DNA of 64,000 bases, from contig JARWKL010000012.1 in NCBI GenBank assembly GCA_029961685.1, forward strand, positions 25,219,227 through 25,283,226, read 5' to 3'. Each line of letters starts with the position of its first letter. Position 1 is the stretch's first letter. A program made the position numbers and the translations under genes. The notes under the pieces were generated by a model that was not told the origin of the DNA, searched no databases, and saw nothing but the letters and a program-made list of their open reading frames with translations. The DNA is from Aristolochia californica. Its lineage: Eukaryota > Streptophyta > Magnoliopsida > Piperales > Aristolochiaceae. Shown here one piece after another: positions 11,223 to 24,060 of this stretch.

Positions 11223-12725
11223 ATGACGAAGAAGATGAAGAGGGTAGGTATGGAATCTTCGCCTTCTTACGCCGTTGTCGAAGAGGCCAAGCATCGATTC
11301 AAGCTTCAGAGCCTCATGCAGGACTTTGGCGAGTTATATAAGGTAGGATATTTTTTGGGTTTTCTGTTCCCTTGATTTTTTTTAGGGTGGATTTGGATTT
11401 GCTCTTGTATGATCTGTAGTTTTTTTTCTTAGGGTTTTCTTCTAGGGATGATTCCTCAAATTTATTCCCTTTTAATTTTTGTGTTTGGTTTCTTGTCTCT
11501 ATTTTCTTAGATCTGACATTTCTCTGTATATCACCTAAAGACCTGGGTTTCATCTTTGCTTTGTATTTTTTGTTCTCGTTAAGAACGAGATTTTGTTATT
11601 GTTGTTTTGAAAAGGAGATCTAGAGTTTACTTCTTGCTTCTTGTCTTGGTTTTGTTGATTTATTGAATTCAACTGATGGTGCTAAGAGTCTGGTTTTGAC
11701 ATTGGATTCTTCTATTTTTTTGGGGTAGTAGTTTCTTCTTCTTTTTGTGATATTAACTTTATCTGTGAAAGAATTAGGTTCTACATTCTTTTTGGATCAT
11801 CGCTATTTTTGTTTTTAAACAGCCGTTGTTTCAAAAGGGAAAGAACGATTCTGCATAGGGTTCAACTCAGGTTATTTTATTGAAAAATTTCACGTTCTTC
11901 TTATTTTGCCGATTGAGCTTTTAACTTTATTGCATAATTGATTTAATGTTTTTCTTTCCCTTCATTGTTGATGAATCTTTGCTTTGTTCTGCAAATATCT
12001 TTTTCTTAAATTTAATTCTGTCAATTCTGAAACAAATTCTGGACTTGGGAATATTTGGCAGGAAACAGATGATTTGAAGAAAAAATTGCAGAAAGCAAAA
12101 CAGAAGAAGATGACCCTCTTGGCTGAAGTTCGGTACGATTTGTTTCTCTTAATCAGTGTCTGCTGATATGGGTCATTCATACTGGACATAAACTGAATAG
12201 CTATATTACTCCTCTCCAGTTTTCTGCGTCGGAGATACAAGCATCTGATGAGAAACTCATCCCAGAAAACCCTAGCTGAAAATTTCGTTCAGCAATCGAA
12301 AGCAGAAATTCCAAGAGAACCACTAACCTCTGTAAAAGAAAGAAAACACAAGGAGAAAGAATCTGCAAAACATAACCTCCTCCCCACACTGTTAGACTTG
12401 AATGAGGTTTCGAATCCGGTAAGTAGTACAAAAGTTTCCCTCGACTGATTCTTTGAATCAATTTGCAAATATTTCCATAGTTATTTCCAATGTTGTAACA
12501 ATGTGTTTGTCTGTTTTGTAATCAATCCAGAGAGAAGAAAATGGGGAATTTCAAGTGGTCTGGGAGCCTCTAAGAATGGACAAGAAACTGAAGAGATGTT
12601 CTGTGGAGGGAGAAACATTAGCAAACGATTTGAATCTATCAATCTGTAGGGATGTGGGAAATGGATCCAGCAGAAATGGGAAGAGGAAAATTAGATGGCA
12701 AGATCAGGTAGCCTTAAGGGTGTAA
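11223..12725 (+). CDS. Small plant-specific coiled-coil protein of unknown function
   Basis: Four exons (11223-11342, 12062-12132, 12220-12418, 12531-12725) join in frame to 194 residues. The N-terminal third is a coiled coil with heptad-like charge: YAVVEEAKHRFKLQSLMQDF, then DDLKKKLQKAKQKKMTLLAE, then VRFLRRRYKHLM. The middle has the motif LLPTLLDLNEVSNP and the C terminus is basic (NGKRKIRWQDQVALRV). The arrangement matches an uncharacterised plant family (similar to Arabidopsis At5g57910, from memory) whose role I do not know. The basic tail suggests a nuclear protein, which is inference. The start at 11223 was chosen because it opens the conserved part; an in-frame ATG at 11142 would add 27 hydrophobic residues that look like translated leader. 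Confidence 0.85.
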
Positions 12726-13600
12726 CGTTTGACAAGCTGATAGACTTCACATGTCAGTTGGTAAATGTTTTTATCTTTCACATATATTGTTTTGGTTATG
12801 TAAAAAAAATCGATATTGACTTTCTTGAAGAAACAATTACTTTGGTTTAACTCCAAAATATTATTGTTTAATTCTTTTCTTGATTTGGTTTTTATTGCCT
12901 CCCATGGGGAAATCTTCTTTTCATCAAATAGTGGAATTGGTGAAGAAGAAAACACTAGAAAAATTAAACCATTGGTTTTGCCTGAGTTTTGGACCGGACC
13001 CGCCCGAGTTCAGCTGAGTTAATCTGGATCAACTTGTGGAAATATATTATTAATGCTAAGTAAAAATCCATCTTGAATTAATAATAAAATAATATTTTTT
13101 ATTTATCCATTGTATTTATTTTGGTTTGATTAACCTATTTTTATAATTAATAAAACCAATAATTTTAAATTTCATGAAAAAATATTATTAATTAATAATA
13201 CATAAAAATATATAATGTGTTAAAGTTAGCCTTTGATCAATTATTTTTTGTTTAATTATTTATTTTTATGTTAAAATAAATTATATGTTATTAATAAATT
13301 AATAACTTAATTTATTATATTCGTTTATGTTATTTTTAGTTATTTTTATATGAGTGTATAGTTAATTGGTTCACGTAATTATTGTATTAATATATAATAA
13401 ATTGTAATCATTTAATAATATAATATTTAATTAATTAATTAATATATTAATATATTTTAATTATACATTAAATTACTTATTCGTGTAGTAATCATGCTTT
13501 TTTTACTTAATTTGGGATTTAGGTATTATGTTTTTTTTAAATATATTATTACAAGTTACTTATTCTCTTGTTTTTTATATTTTTCTCATTTATGAACTAT
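12726..13600. other. Very AT-rich intergenic tract
   Basis: From about 13040 to 13560 the sequence is almost wholly A and T, with repeated TTAATTAATTAATT-type motifs. It has no coding signal. It could act as a matrix-attachment region or be decayed mobile DNA; this cannot be decided from sequence alone. Confidence 0.6.
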
Positions 13601-14358
13601 CCACACTAATACCAAATTTGAAGATTGAAATGAATTTGAAGTGGTGTCACGAATTAGGGACGTAAGGGCCAGAATGAAATCCTATATGATTTCCACTTTT
13701 GCAAAAGGGTCACTTTGTCCCGTGGAAATACCTTCGAAAAATAGGGTTTTTTTAAGAGTTTCTAATTTTAATTTCTTAGAAAAATACTGTTATGGAAAAT
13801 CATTCATGCTGGTAGGTTCTTTTCACCAACTGAATAAGTCCACATTTTTATGTTTGTAGGTGACTTTCAAGTAGGACTTTAATATGATTTTAAAGTGAAA
13901 ATTCTTTGAAAACCTATAATTCAGATAAAAAAATAAAAATCAATCTTCAGGTAAGGGAAAAAGTTTGAACTTTGGTGACCACTAACCGGTTAAAAGTAAC
14001 TATGAAAAGTCTTTATTATTATGAACTTAGTTGGTGATTGGATTTTGACTTTTGAACCTAAATCAAGATTAAGCAAGTAAATATCCTCGAATGAGGTAAG
14101 AGTCACATATTAATAACAAGTATATTTAGTCCACTCTTTATTTTTTAATTATTAAAAAATTCTTTTTTATTGGAGTCCTTTCTACAACTCTTCACATTCA
14201 CGATGATTCAATTCCTCCATAAGGCATATTCTATTGTGTCGAAGAATAAAAAATAAGTCAATTCTTTTAAGTGCAAAAGAAGAAGAAGAAAAAAAAACAT
14301 CAACGGCCCGCACGCCACACAACCAAAACAACATATACAAATAATTAAGGTAAAAAAT
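13601..14358 (+). repeat. Imperfect tandem duplication, copy 1
   Basis: Begins CCACACTAATACCAAATTTG and shares ordered blocks with copy 2: GAATTAGGGACGT, TCACTTTGTCC, AAATAGGGTTTTTT, AAATATCCTCGAATGAGGTA, ATAAAAAATAAGTCAATTCT and CACACAACCAAAACAAC. It has indels of tens of bases relative to copy 2. No coding capacity. Confidence 0.8.
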
Positions 14359-14960
14359 CCACACTAATACCAAATTTGAAGTTAAAAATTCATATAGACG
14401 ATTGAAATGAATTTGAAGTGGCATCATGAATTAGGGACGTGAGGGCCGGAATGAATTCCCATATGATTTCCACTATTGCAAAAAGGTCACTTTGTCCTTG
14501 GGAAAATCTATTCTAGGTAGAAAGAAAGAAAAAAATATTATCTCTTTAGTAATATACCCTGGAAAAATAGGGTTTTTTTTAGGAGCCTTTACCTTTAATT
14601 TCTTAGAAAAATACTGTTATGAAAAATCATTCAGGCTGGCAAGTTCTTTTCACCCACCGGAATATTAAAGTATAGTTGGTTGGTGATTGGATTTGGACTT
14701 TTGAACTGATTCCTTAATCAAGATTAAGCAAGCAAATATCCTCGAATGAGGTAAGAGTCAATAGTCAGCATATTAATAACAAGTATATTTAATCCACTCT
14801 TTATCTTTTGGTTCATCCTCCTTTAGGGATATTCTATTGTGCCGGAGGAATAAAAAATAAGTCAATTCTTTTAAGGGCAAAAGAAGTAGAAAAAAAAATA
14901 AAAAACGGCCCGGACGGCCACACAACCAAAACAACCGATACAGACAAATTAAGAAAAAAA
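14359..14960 (+). repeat. Imperfect tandem duplication, copy 2
   Basis: Head-to-tail with copy 1, sharing the same blocks in the same order but shorter. It holds an extra A-rich insert at about 14515-14560 that copy 1 lacks. Confidence 0.8.
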
Positions 14961-15155
14961 GTTCTTGGATTAAGAAAGAGTTTTAGGTACATTTGATCTC
15001 CATTAACATTCACAGCGGAGAGGTAATTATCACATCAATGCACATAAAACAAAGAGGGCGGATTAGGAAAATAATTCCAACAACCTCTTCCTTTTGCGGC
15101 GACGGAATTCACAGAATAACAAGAAAATTAAAGAAGAAGAAGATGATGAAAGGAA

Positions 15156-15871
15156 TTAGATGTAAGGGTTGATGTGAGATGAGTAGTCTCGGATTCCGGC
15201 TCCTTCCCAACCCATCCATTCTTCCCATAAATCCCAGCTCGAATCGTTCATTCCCCTGAAGGGTTCGTCGAAACCGTCCGCGTATTCGTAGCTTTTGGTG
15301 TTGTAAGAATACGATTCGTTTTCATCGGATTCCCTCAAACTGCTTATCACCATCTGAACACGGAAAAGGGTCGCCGGAATATATCAGTAATCGATCTTTC
15401 TGATTTTATTTTGTGGAAGGAAAACAAGGGAATGGATTAAAACTTGGAGAGAAAGGGGTATTTTTGAATTACTTACATCGTAAGCTTCGTTGATCCGATG
15501 AAACTGAACGCCGCAGTTGTTCCCCTTGCATACATCTGGATGATACTGAAAAACAATTGCGGCATGCGGACTCGTCAGAAAACCCATCAATGACGCACAA
15601 GAAAATTTAAAGAAAATAAACAGAAAAGAGTTGTTTCGCTTTATTTTGATTTCATTCTAAAGATCCTCACCAGCAAAGCGAGTTGTCTGAAGGCCTGCTT
15701 GACCTCCTTCTCGGAAGCACCAGGTTGAATCCGGAGAGTCTTGTATTGATCCATCAAGCTTGAAGAAGAACAAACAATCCCAGTTTTTCTGCATCGGCTC
15801 CCCGTCTTGTTTTCCTTCAAAAATCCAGTCCTCATCCAAGACCCAGAAACAGTCTTCATGCAATTCGCCAT
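15156..15871 (-). CDS. J8: Chloroplast J-domain protein, DnaJ 8 type
   Basis: Three exons (15671-15871, 15477-15545, 15156-15353) give 155 residues, close to Arabidopsis DnaJ 8. Residues 1 to about 45 are a Ser/Lys/Arg-rich transit peptide. The J domain runs from about 50 ([20 protein letters not shown]) and has the required HPD at 69-71 ([20 protein letters not shown]). There is no G/F or zinc-finger region, so this is a class III J-protein. The C terminus carries the family signature [22 protein letters not shown]. Such proteins stimulate stromal Hsp70; loss of J8 in Arabidopsis affects photosynthesis. The residues before the HPD are LL where the Arabidopsis protein has KK. The start at 15871 gives a normal transit peptide; an in-frame Met at 15925 would add hydrophobic residues read from leader. 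Confidence 0.93.
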
Positions 15872-15993
15872 CTTCAATCTCACAATCAAACAAAAAAAAA
15901 AACAACAACACCCCAGTTGGCTCAAGCCCCAAAGAGTTTCAGTTTCTCAAAACCGTTTATAAAAGAACACGCAAGAAAAACATAGCAAGAGAA

Positions 15994-16007
15994 GGTATAT
16001 ATATAAG
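15994..16007 (-). promoter_or_regulatory. TATA box of the J8 gene
   Basis: The minus strand reads CTTATATATATACC, a strong TATA element about 125 bases upstream of the chosen start codon. A short run of GCTTTC units lies just upstream at about 16022-16042. Confidence 0.55.
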
Positions 16008-16042
16008 AGCCAGGTAGGGTAAGCTTTCGCTTTCGCTTTCGC

Positions 16043-17749
16043 GATTCCAAATCTGTTATCGCTTTCGCCATTGACAGGTAATTTGTTTTTGCTGCGTCAT
16101 AAAATAAAAGAGTGGCTGGTTCCAAGGGTAATAAAAGCTGGTAGAGGGGGAGAACAGAGGAGACTGTCGGGAAGCTTATCCGGTAAGGGCCTGTCAATGG
16201 CGTGGCAGTAGCACGATTCTGAAAACGGAGGGACGTCCTTATCCATCCTCTGGCCTATTCTCCAGGGAATCTTTTTCTCATTTTTTAAAACGTGCCATCG
16301 ACTGGTTCTCTGCTGACTCAGCGCGTCGCGGCGGGGCGCGATGACGACTGGGTGGTCATCAGATGGGCTAGCCTTTGGTCATTTCTCCTATGCGCGTCGA
16401 ATACGGCGGGTCAGTCTCCATACAGAGTTACGTGCTATGGAGAGAAGACGGGTTTAGGGACACATTGACCCGACCCGACGATTCATAGATTTGACCCAAA
16501 TTATTTACCATATATATTTATTTATTTATTTATATACGGGCAAGGAAATCGACTAGATTTTTTTTTTTTTTGTTTTATTTCCAATTATAGAGAATCTATT
16601 GCAATGATTGTTCTAAAATATCTGACATGGAAATCTGTAGGGCCCACTCAAAGGATAAGATTTAAGCTATATATCTATTCTTGTTCTTCCTTATAAAATT
16701 AGTAACTTTCACGTGGTACTAAAAAGACGGCTTCTGATATTCCAGGATTGAAGATTAAAGAAGAGTGAGAAATAAAGCTGTCAGAGTCCCAAGAGAGAAT
16801 AGGTTTTACAAATCCGAGGATCGAAGAACCAACGCAACATTTTTTGTGTGGGGCCAGATGCGGAGACGTTTATTTTTCTAATTTGCTGGTGCTAATGATT
16901 GATTGATTGATTGCCTACTCTTCCTTAATTCAATTCATCAGTCGTAATCACGTTATGAAATAAGACCAGATTAATTTTCTGCGGGGAACGTTCACGGAAA
17001 GTTGAGAAGACAGATAAATATAAAATAAATGCAAACGGATAAGATTGCATCAATTTCTAAAACGTAAAACTATTGAAGACTAAATAATTGATTCAAATAA
17101 GACAAAATAAGTTCTTGCTGGAAGATAAAGACATCATCACTAGATTTTGTTTTCATGCGAGAAAAGTAGCAGCTAAATAAAACCCACTCCAGTGTCTAAC
17201 TGTTCATTTGATAGTCCGTAGATTCAAGACCGGAACCAAGTTTTATATCAGATATGACACATCCATGACACTGGAACCTATTCACAACCCTTAATGCGAT
17301 TGAAAGAGACCAATCTAAATGCTAATCTATCGGAACCTGCAATACACCGAATGGAATATATACAATTTTACCCAGAAGCAATTCTGGACTTATAAGATGA
17401 TGATGGAAAACATATAACTGCATGCTCAAATCAGCCAAGCCCTATCCAAAAGAACAAGCTCCCCAAAGGCCAACACATAAAAAAAAACTGAAAAATCAAG
17501 GATAGTCTGAACAATGTGAAACACCAGAACACACATACCAAGTCCTTGAGACTTCAATTTGCAGAAAGTTGCCTACTCTGGCAATGGTTGCAACAGGCTT
17601 GAAGAGAAATCATGTCAACCTAAAAAACAGATCAAGGGGTGTGCAGTCTCCATGAGTTAGATATTAACAAGAACCAACACCGAGGGGAATGGACTAGTTA
17701 TTTCTTAGACAAGTTCCCAAGCTAATTTGACTGGCATTACCTCATTCAA
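16043..17749. other. Intergenic region between J8 and the zinc-finger gene
   Basis: The left part is the J8 promoter. A short TTTA repeat lies at about 16511-16536. From about 17100 on, the minus strand is probably 3' UTR of the zinc-finger gene. No other gene seen. Confidence 0.5.
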
Positions 17750-20700
17750 TTAATTTTCTTCTGTATTCATGGACTCCATCGTTTGGTTTCCCTCGCTGTC
17801 ATCAGTGACCTCCACCCTTTCATCTTTGTTGTGTCCCTCTTTCCAGACTTCATCATTGACATTTTGTATCTGACTTTCAACCACATTGTTGTCAACACCT
17901 TCAACATCCTCTTTTTCATTAAGGCCCACGATGGTGGTCACCTTGGCCCTATTACCATACTTCACCCGGGCCTTGTGCTTCCTTCCCTCATAATGCCCAT
18001 GCAGCACAGTTTCACTGTAGCACTTTATATTACAAAGTTCACATACAAGTGGAACTCTGATCTTTCCCCCACCTTCAGTTTTCTGTCTTTTACTCGGGGG
18101 TTGCTTTACTTTCCTGGATCTAACAGTTTTTTGCTTCTTCTGCCCCTGATCCTCTGATTGTTCAGGATTTGGCATGACTTTGTTTTCATCCTTCCCTGCT
18201 GGACTTGGAATTTCAGCTTTCTTTTCAAGAAAAGCGGAAAGCTCCGAAGTTGGTTCCCTTCCCTTTTTACTTCCTTTCAGTTCAGCCTCCTTAGCTCGGT
18301 GCTTCTTACCTTGAAGGTGTTCATTCAGTCCTTCTTTGCTGGTCGCACTCACCTGACACATTGCACAGCTCCATTCCTTCTGTATTTTACTGTTCACATT
18401 AGACAACCATGCAAGTTCACTCCCCGATGCCGGTTCCCTCTTTGTTCCAGTAACCAGACTTGTCACAAACTTCACCTGGAGCCATGAAACATCTTGTTAA
18501 GCAAGGTTCAAAACACTAGACACTGGAAATCGTACATAATTTCAAAACCTTCAGGATAGACATCAGGTCAAACTGAAACAGACTACCAGACTTCATATTT
18601 AAAGGTCACATAAGTAGCTTTGGAGGGTGGTGTGCAACCAAGGAATGTCATTCCCCATAAGTCACATCTACAATGACTTTCTTCAAGTTGTGAGCTGGGA
18701 TTACTTTCAGACAAATATTTCCAACTCGATAGTCAATGAGCAAGTATTTGTCAGAATCAGAATCTGACTGCAAGAGATGGGGAGAAAAATCTACACTTTT
18801 CCAAGTAAAGAAATGCACAATCATTCCCTTAGGGTTCTTGCTGACAACTTGTCTAAAGAAAACAACGGGTGCAATGCATCAGTAGTCAAGGCCTTATTCC
18901 TCATTAATCTCAATAAGAGGCTGTAGCCTCTACAATTTCTCACACAAGAATTATTTGGAAAATGTGTCTGATTGTGCAAGTAGGACATCCCCTATGAATT
19001 AGGAATGTTGTCTGACATGAAAAATGGAAGTTTTGTAAAAATTTAAGAACCTTTGACAGAACTATAAAGTTAAATTTTTTGGACTAAGACCTCAATAATG
19101 AAGCAATGTAATGTTTGTTACCAGAACCCCAAAGGGCAAAGTCACATATATCAACCATACAGGTTTTTGTTCATACAGACACTCTAGCTTAATTCATGCA
19201 GACACTCTGGCTTACAAGGGTAAAAAGTACAAGTGTTTTTGGTAAGGGGTAAAACTAATGATACAACAATAATAACAACAAAAGAAGAAGTTAATTAACT
19301 GTCAACTTAGGTAACTTCCAGCACAACCCACAAAGAAAGAAGTGATTTGAAATTAAAAGCTAACCAAATTTACTTAAAAAAACACAAATTGACAAAATTC
19401 ATCGAAGATTCTTTAATTTTTTTGCTCACATTTTGCTCCAGATCATATCTGCATAATATGAAGAATGTCAAGATTGTGGCCATTTCAAAAAAAAAAAGAT
19501 TGTGGACTACCATTCATTATTCATTTATTGATAAAAGTTCTTTTTTAAATTAAAAACAAAACAAAGATAAAAACAATAATAACAGCTCATCAGCACACAA
19601 GGAATCGTGTGGGTGAATTCATTTTTTCTAGAGAATTGGAGACAATTAAGTTAGTTAACATGCACGGGCAGGCGAATCCAACTCACTACAAGAGTTAAGG
19701 TATGGTGATTCATTGCCCACACTCAAGATAAGGTGCATGCACACATGCACAAACAAGTTGGGATCTAATTTACTAAGAGAAATCACTTTCCACCTTCAAA
19801 TAAGACAAGGTTTTGTGATTTCATTGTCAATCTTAACTTACATTTAGTCTGAAAAAATCGCATATCAGTCTGACATAAACACTTACCTTCACTCCCCCAG
19901 GTGATCTACTTTATATCCACTAACCTAACCCATCACAACCACAGTTTCAATCCATCGGTATGCAGTTTGTTATAGATGAAGGCTTTTCACCTTATAAAAT
20001 TAAGTGAACCACACTTTCAAATTGCCCACACGCACACGCACACAGATGTGCATGTGTGAGCACACACGCTCACACTCACAGGCATACAACTCCTAAAAAA
20101 CTTAGATAACCCCGAAATAAACCCTTTCACTTTCTCTAACCCCTGGTGATCTACAATATCTGCACCAATCCCATCACAAGAGCAGTACAAATCCATTGGT
20201 ATGCAGTTTGTAATCACTTAAGGTTATTAAACACTAAACAACTTAATCATTCACTCATAAAGGATTTACTTGCTCTAATAGAGACACATTCAAATAAACA
20301 TATTAGCTCACAATACAGAAATTTCAGGATAAATCAGAGAAACATGCATGGACAAATGATGATAATATGGTGTTTCCGCACATTCATTGATATGATAAAA
20401 TAAATATATAAAAAAAGTTGGAAAAAGATTAAATGCTCACCCTGTCAATTTCATTGATCGATTTAATGTCGCTAATAGTAAGCTCTGGCTGAAGCTCAGT
20501 AGACAACCTACCAAAAGAGCCCACTTCATGGGAGCGATGAGTTGCAACTAAGGATCTCTCGCCAATCCGACTATCAAAAAGAGAAGGCAATGTTGCCCCA
20601 CGATCCGAAAGCAAAGACGAAGAAGAAGCAAAAGGAAACCTATCGGCCTGCCGACGGAGAGCAAACTCTCGTTCTAATGCTAACTCACGTCTCACTTCCT

Positions 20701-21044
20701 CTTCAAGCTCTCGCCTCAGAAGAATCTCCCTGGCGATGATCTCTTCCCGAATGCGCTCCTTTTCCAGCTCCCGCGTTATAGTTTCTCTTGAGGGAACACA
20801 CGGAACGTGACCATTCAGTACAGAATCGGGCCTCCGAAAATCGCCATCGGCAACATAACCCACTGAAAACAAGGGGCACGAAGTGAGAAAGTAAATTCCA
20901 AAACGAAAACATTGGAAAGCAGAGTAGACTAGACAGGGTAGGTTCACACAAACCTCGCAAAGCCTGGGTAGTAAAATAAACGTCTCCTCCTGGGGGATAA
21001 TGAGGATAAGGGTTCTCGTCGCCCGCTCGGTACCGAAATTCCAT
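17750..21044 (-). CDS. Double U1-type C2H2 zinc-finger protein, probably RNA-binding
   Basis: Three exons (20954-21044, 20441-20862, 17750-18475) join in frame to 412 residues. The N terminus (MEFRYRAGDENPYPHYPPGG) is followed by a charged helical stretch rich in Glu and Arg (RELEKERIREEIIAREILLR). Exon 3 holds two matrin/U1-type fingers of pattern C-x2-C-x12-H-x5-H: CAMCQVSATSKEGLNEHLQG with KKH, and CELCNIKCYSETVLHGHYEG with RKH, separated by a basic linker (VRSRKVKQPPSKRQKTEGG). U1-type fingers bind double-stranded or structured RNA, so a nuclear RNA-processing role is likely but not shown. The acidic C terminus ends NTEEN. Exon 3 begins with a GTG valine codon, not an ATG, so it is not itself a start. 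The 1,965-base second intron holds a small internal duplication. Confidence 0.88.
19900..20211 (+). repeat. Two imperfect ~70-bp repeats inside the zinc-finger gene intron
   Basis: Segments 19900-19970 and 20145-20211 share GGTGATCTAC, CCCATCACAA and GGTATGCAGTTTGT in the same order, 245 bases apart. A CA-rich run lies between them at about 20028-20070. Origin unknown. Confidence 0.6.
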
Positions 21045-21279
21045 TCTAGCTCTGTGAAGAAGAGTAGGGTTTTGACATGCGAAAGCTGATACCTTCAATG
21101 ACTTACATGCGCGATCACCTCCTTGAAGGGGACAAAAACAATTCGATTTTAATGGAGACAAGGCGCGATTTTGCAAATAGAGGACTAGTCCCAATTAAGT
21201 CAACAAGAAACTAAGCAAAAAACTAAAAGGCTTTCACAAAAATGGGAAAGATGTTTACAAGTGATTTACTCTTATTCCT

Positions 21280-22355
21280 TATTCAAACTTGGACAATCCT
21301 CCACCAAGTAATCTTCTTTACAAAGAAAACAAATGATCTTTCGATTTTTAGGATTAACTTTCTCCATGTAACTCTTCTACTTTTCTCCATTTTTATGGTT
21401 CTATTTATCTTTCTCAAAAGTTCGTCTCCAAGAAGACTTCTTTTTATGATTCTCATTATTCTTGTTTCTATACATGGATATGATAGCATTATCATTTGAT
21501 TTTCTCTCAAAATTTGTCCAACTTCTCTGTGGTGGTTAAAGCTGTTGCAAACATATTCACCTCCCGATGCATTAACTCTTATTCAACCCATGGACGGAGT
21601 CCCACAAAAAAAGAAAATAATTGATTTTCATCAATCATGTTAGAAATATTTAACATTAAATAAGTAAAAGATTAAATATACTCACAAATCATTTTTTTTG
21701 CTTCAATGCACTTAATTCCTTTCTAGCTAGGTAGTTAACATTTTCTAAGAGAAAATGGCACTTCAATTCACGTTTGAAATACTCCCAAGTGTCAATCGAG
21801 TTTTCACCATTTTCGGCATCATCAACCTTTCATCATCACAAGATAGAATCATCAATGAGAAACAAAGATGTGGTACTAACTTTTACTTTCTAATCCGTAA
21901 GATTTATAAGTTTTGAAGTACTGTTCAACTTGCTATAAGAAGTCCATGATCGCCTTTGGATCTCGTACACCCCCATACTATTTAGGCTCAAGAACTTTGA
22001 TCTTCATATGCATAATAACCATTTCCCCATTCAAAACGGCTCGATTGAGAATCGTCATTCTCGTCTATATCTCTTCTAACTCTATTCACTTCTCGTCAAG
22101 ATCGTTACGAGTATCAGCCTTTAGAACTGTAATGGGGTCATGCACATCATCCTTTTGCCCCTTGAATTGTTTCAAGGCTATGTTCTTAAACGCCTGCCAC
22201 TTCTTGTTTTTCTCCCTCCCAAACTCGATCATCGGCACTTCACCTTCTTGATACTAGATTTAAAAGAAATTAAATGAGTGTTAGTTTGGAAGACTTTACT
22301 ATTACCTTTGTTTGGTGCAATTTTCATATGTCAGAAACCATACGTTGATACCAAC
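21280..22355 (-). mobile_element. Degenerate Ty3/gypsy-type retrotransposon gag remnant
   Basis: Minus-strand pieces follow the order of plant gypsy-type gag. First comes a block like PKAIMDFLYQVEQYF (about 21950), read across a stop. Then comes a TWEYFKRELKCHF block with LARKELSALKQ (about 21700-21800). Last is a zinc knuckle, CFLCKEDYLVEDCP (about 21295-21335), in which the usual His of CCHC is Tyr. The pieces are separated by stops and frameshifts. A sequence like a tRNA-Met primer site (TGGTATCAACG, 22343-22353) lies upstream. No pol or LTR pair was seen, so it is a dead fragment. It ends about 240 bases from the zinc-finger gene's start codon. Confidence 0.75.
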
Positions 22356-24060
22356 TATCACATGCTATATCTATATCGACCTAGAAAAAACTCCTAGTTT
22401 CGAGACTCATACTTCTCTCCCTTCAGCCAAAGCAAATACTTTTGACATAGTGGATCTTATTTGGAGGTATTAACAAGTACATCCATCCACGTGAATCAAT
22501 CACATCTTTTAGAGATGTCACAGTAGCAGACCTGGAGATCCAATAAAAAATATTCAAATCACTGCCCTTTCTAATCTCTGTGGTGTCAATATTATATGTG
22601 TCTTGTAAATAAAATGCACCTCTCATCCCTTTGTCTGTTCTTTTCTTTCTGGGGGTTTCGTTTATGTAATTTGGCCTTTTTTTACTACTTATAAGTTATC
22701 TGCTTTGGTTTCTGTGAATCGCCAGAACAATTCTTAGTTATTAAGGGTCCGTGTGTAAGGAATTCTTTCAAAGAAAGTGAGAGTAGGCAGTCCCATCATC
22801 AGGAACATCGATATCTTTGCATAGATTCCTTTTCGTCTTTTTGACGAGGCCCACTCCATCTCTGGGGTTTTATTTGGATTGCATTGCCAGGAAGTGAACA
22901 AACAATGATTCCACCATTAACTCTCTGTCTCTCTCCCTCCTTCTCCCCCTTTGCAGCAAAATATTTCAACCTTTATCATCACATAAACAAGTTGAATTTC
23001 AATTTCTTCGTTTAAAGAGAGAATAACTGACAAGCATACACATAAAATACAGATATATTGATACTATAGATGATAATGGTAATCATACACGGTGAACGCT
23101 TAATCATCTGTCTTACAATTGAAAATGTTCCAACTCAAAAGAGAAAAAGGAGACAAAGGAGGACCCCACTTTTATAATTCAGAGCAACAGCAGCTGCATC
23201 TTCTAAATCAGTAAGGTCGAGGGACTCTGAGCTCTCTGTTCTGCAGAAATACTATTGAAAAGATTCTGAGTTGTAATGCAGCAACACTACGACAGCTGAA
23301 TCTTGTATGAAAGAATAATGCCAGGAGAGAAAGTGAAGAGGAACTCGGAATTGTTTACTCTATAGACGACTCTTCTCAAGAGGTGCAAAGAGGGCTGAGA
23401 AAGCTTGCTTTTTACACCATGCTCCTGGCAACCTTCCAGCAATCCAAAATCAGGTTCTGGAGCTTAGAAAGAGAAAGAAGTTAACAAGCACCAGGAATGC
23501 ATGCGTTTTAGAGTAGAGGTTTTTCATCCAACTGGTACCAACAAGGTCGCAACCTTTCAGCCTACTATCTGCAACCTTTCAGCAGATATGAAGATGGACT
23601 CGACAGACTTGTCTCGGTTCCTGAACCATGCAACTTCCTGCCTTCCACTGCTTTGCTTGGGGTCCCACAGCCACTGAAATCAAGTACCCGACGCTCAGAT
23701 GGGAGAGGCTGCCTCAAAATGAAGATTAAATTTGTCAGTGGCAAAATTCAATGTCATAAAAATAATGATTACAATCAACCAAAAAATGCATTAAATTTTT
23801 CTGAGACTAAATATGAGTTTAAAATAAAAAAAACAAAAAAAAAAACACAGGAGGTGCTTTCTCACAGTACAGCAGCACCCCAGAGAACCTTCACTCTGAG
23901 CCCAATTAAGAGAAGGCTTTCAAATTACATCAGTGGACCCACAAAACCCTTACCTGTGTTGCTCCCTGGCTGTGCACTACCCCAAGCTTTCCTAGTCTAC
24001 ACTTCATCTAAAACAGGAAAGTAAAAAAATTCACATAAGGTAGCACAAGGACATCAGGCT
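22356..24060. other. Region between the gag remnant and the MYB3R stop codon
   Basis: No coding signal. The right part, perhaps from about 23200, is likely MYB3R 3' UTR on the minus strand. Confidence 0.45.

Noticed and set aside
17783..18487. Plus-strand open frames of 124 and 109 codons over the zinc-finger exon
   Set aside because: They are antisense shadows of exon 3, which carries two clear zinc fingers.
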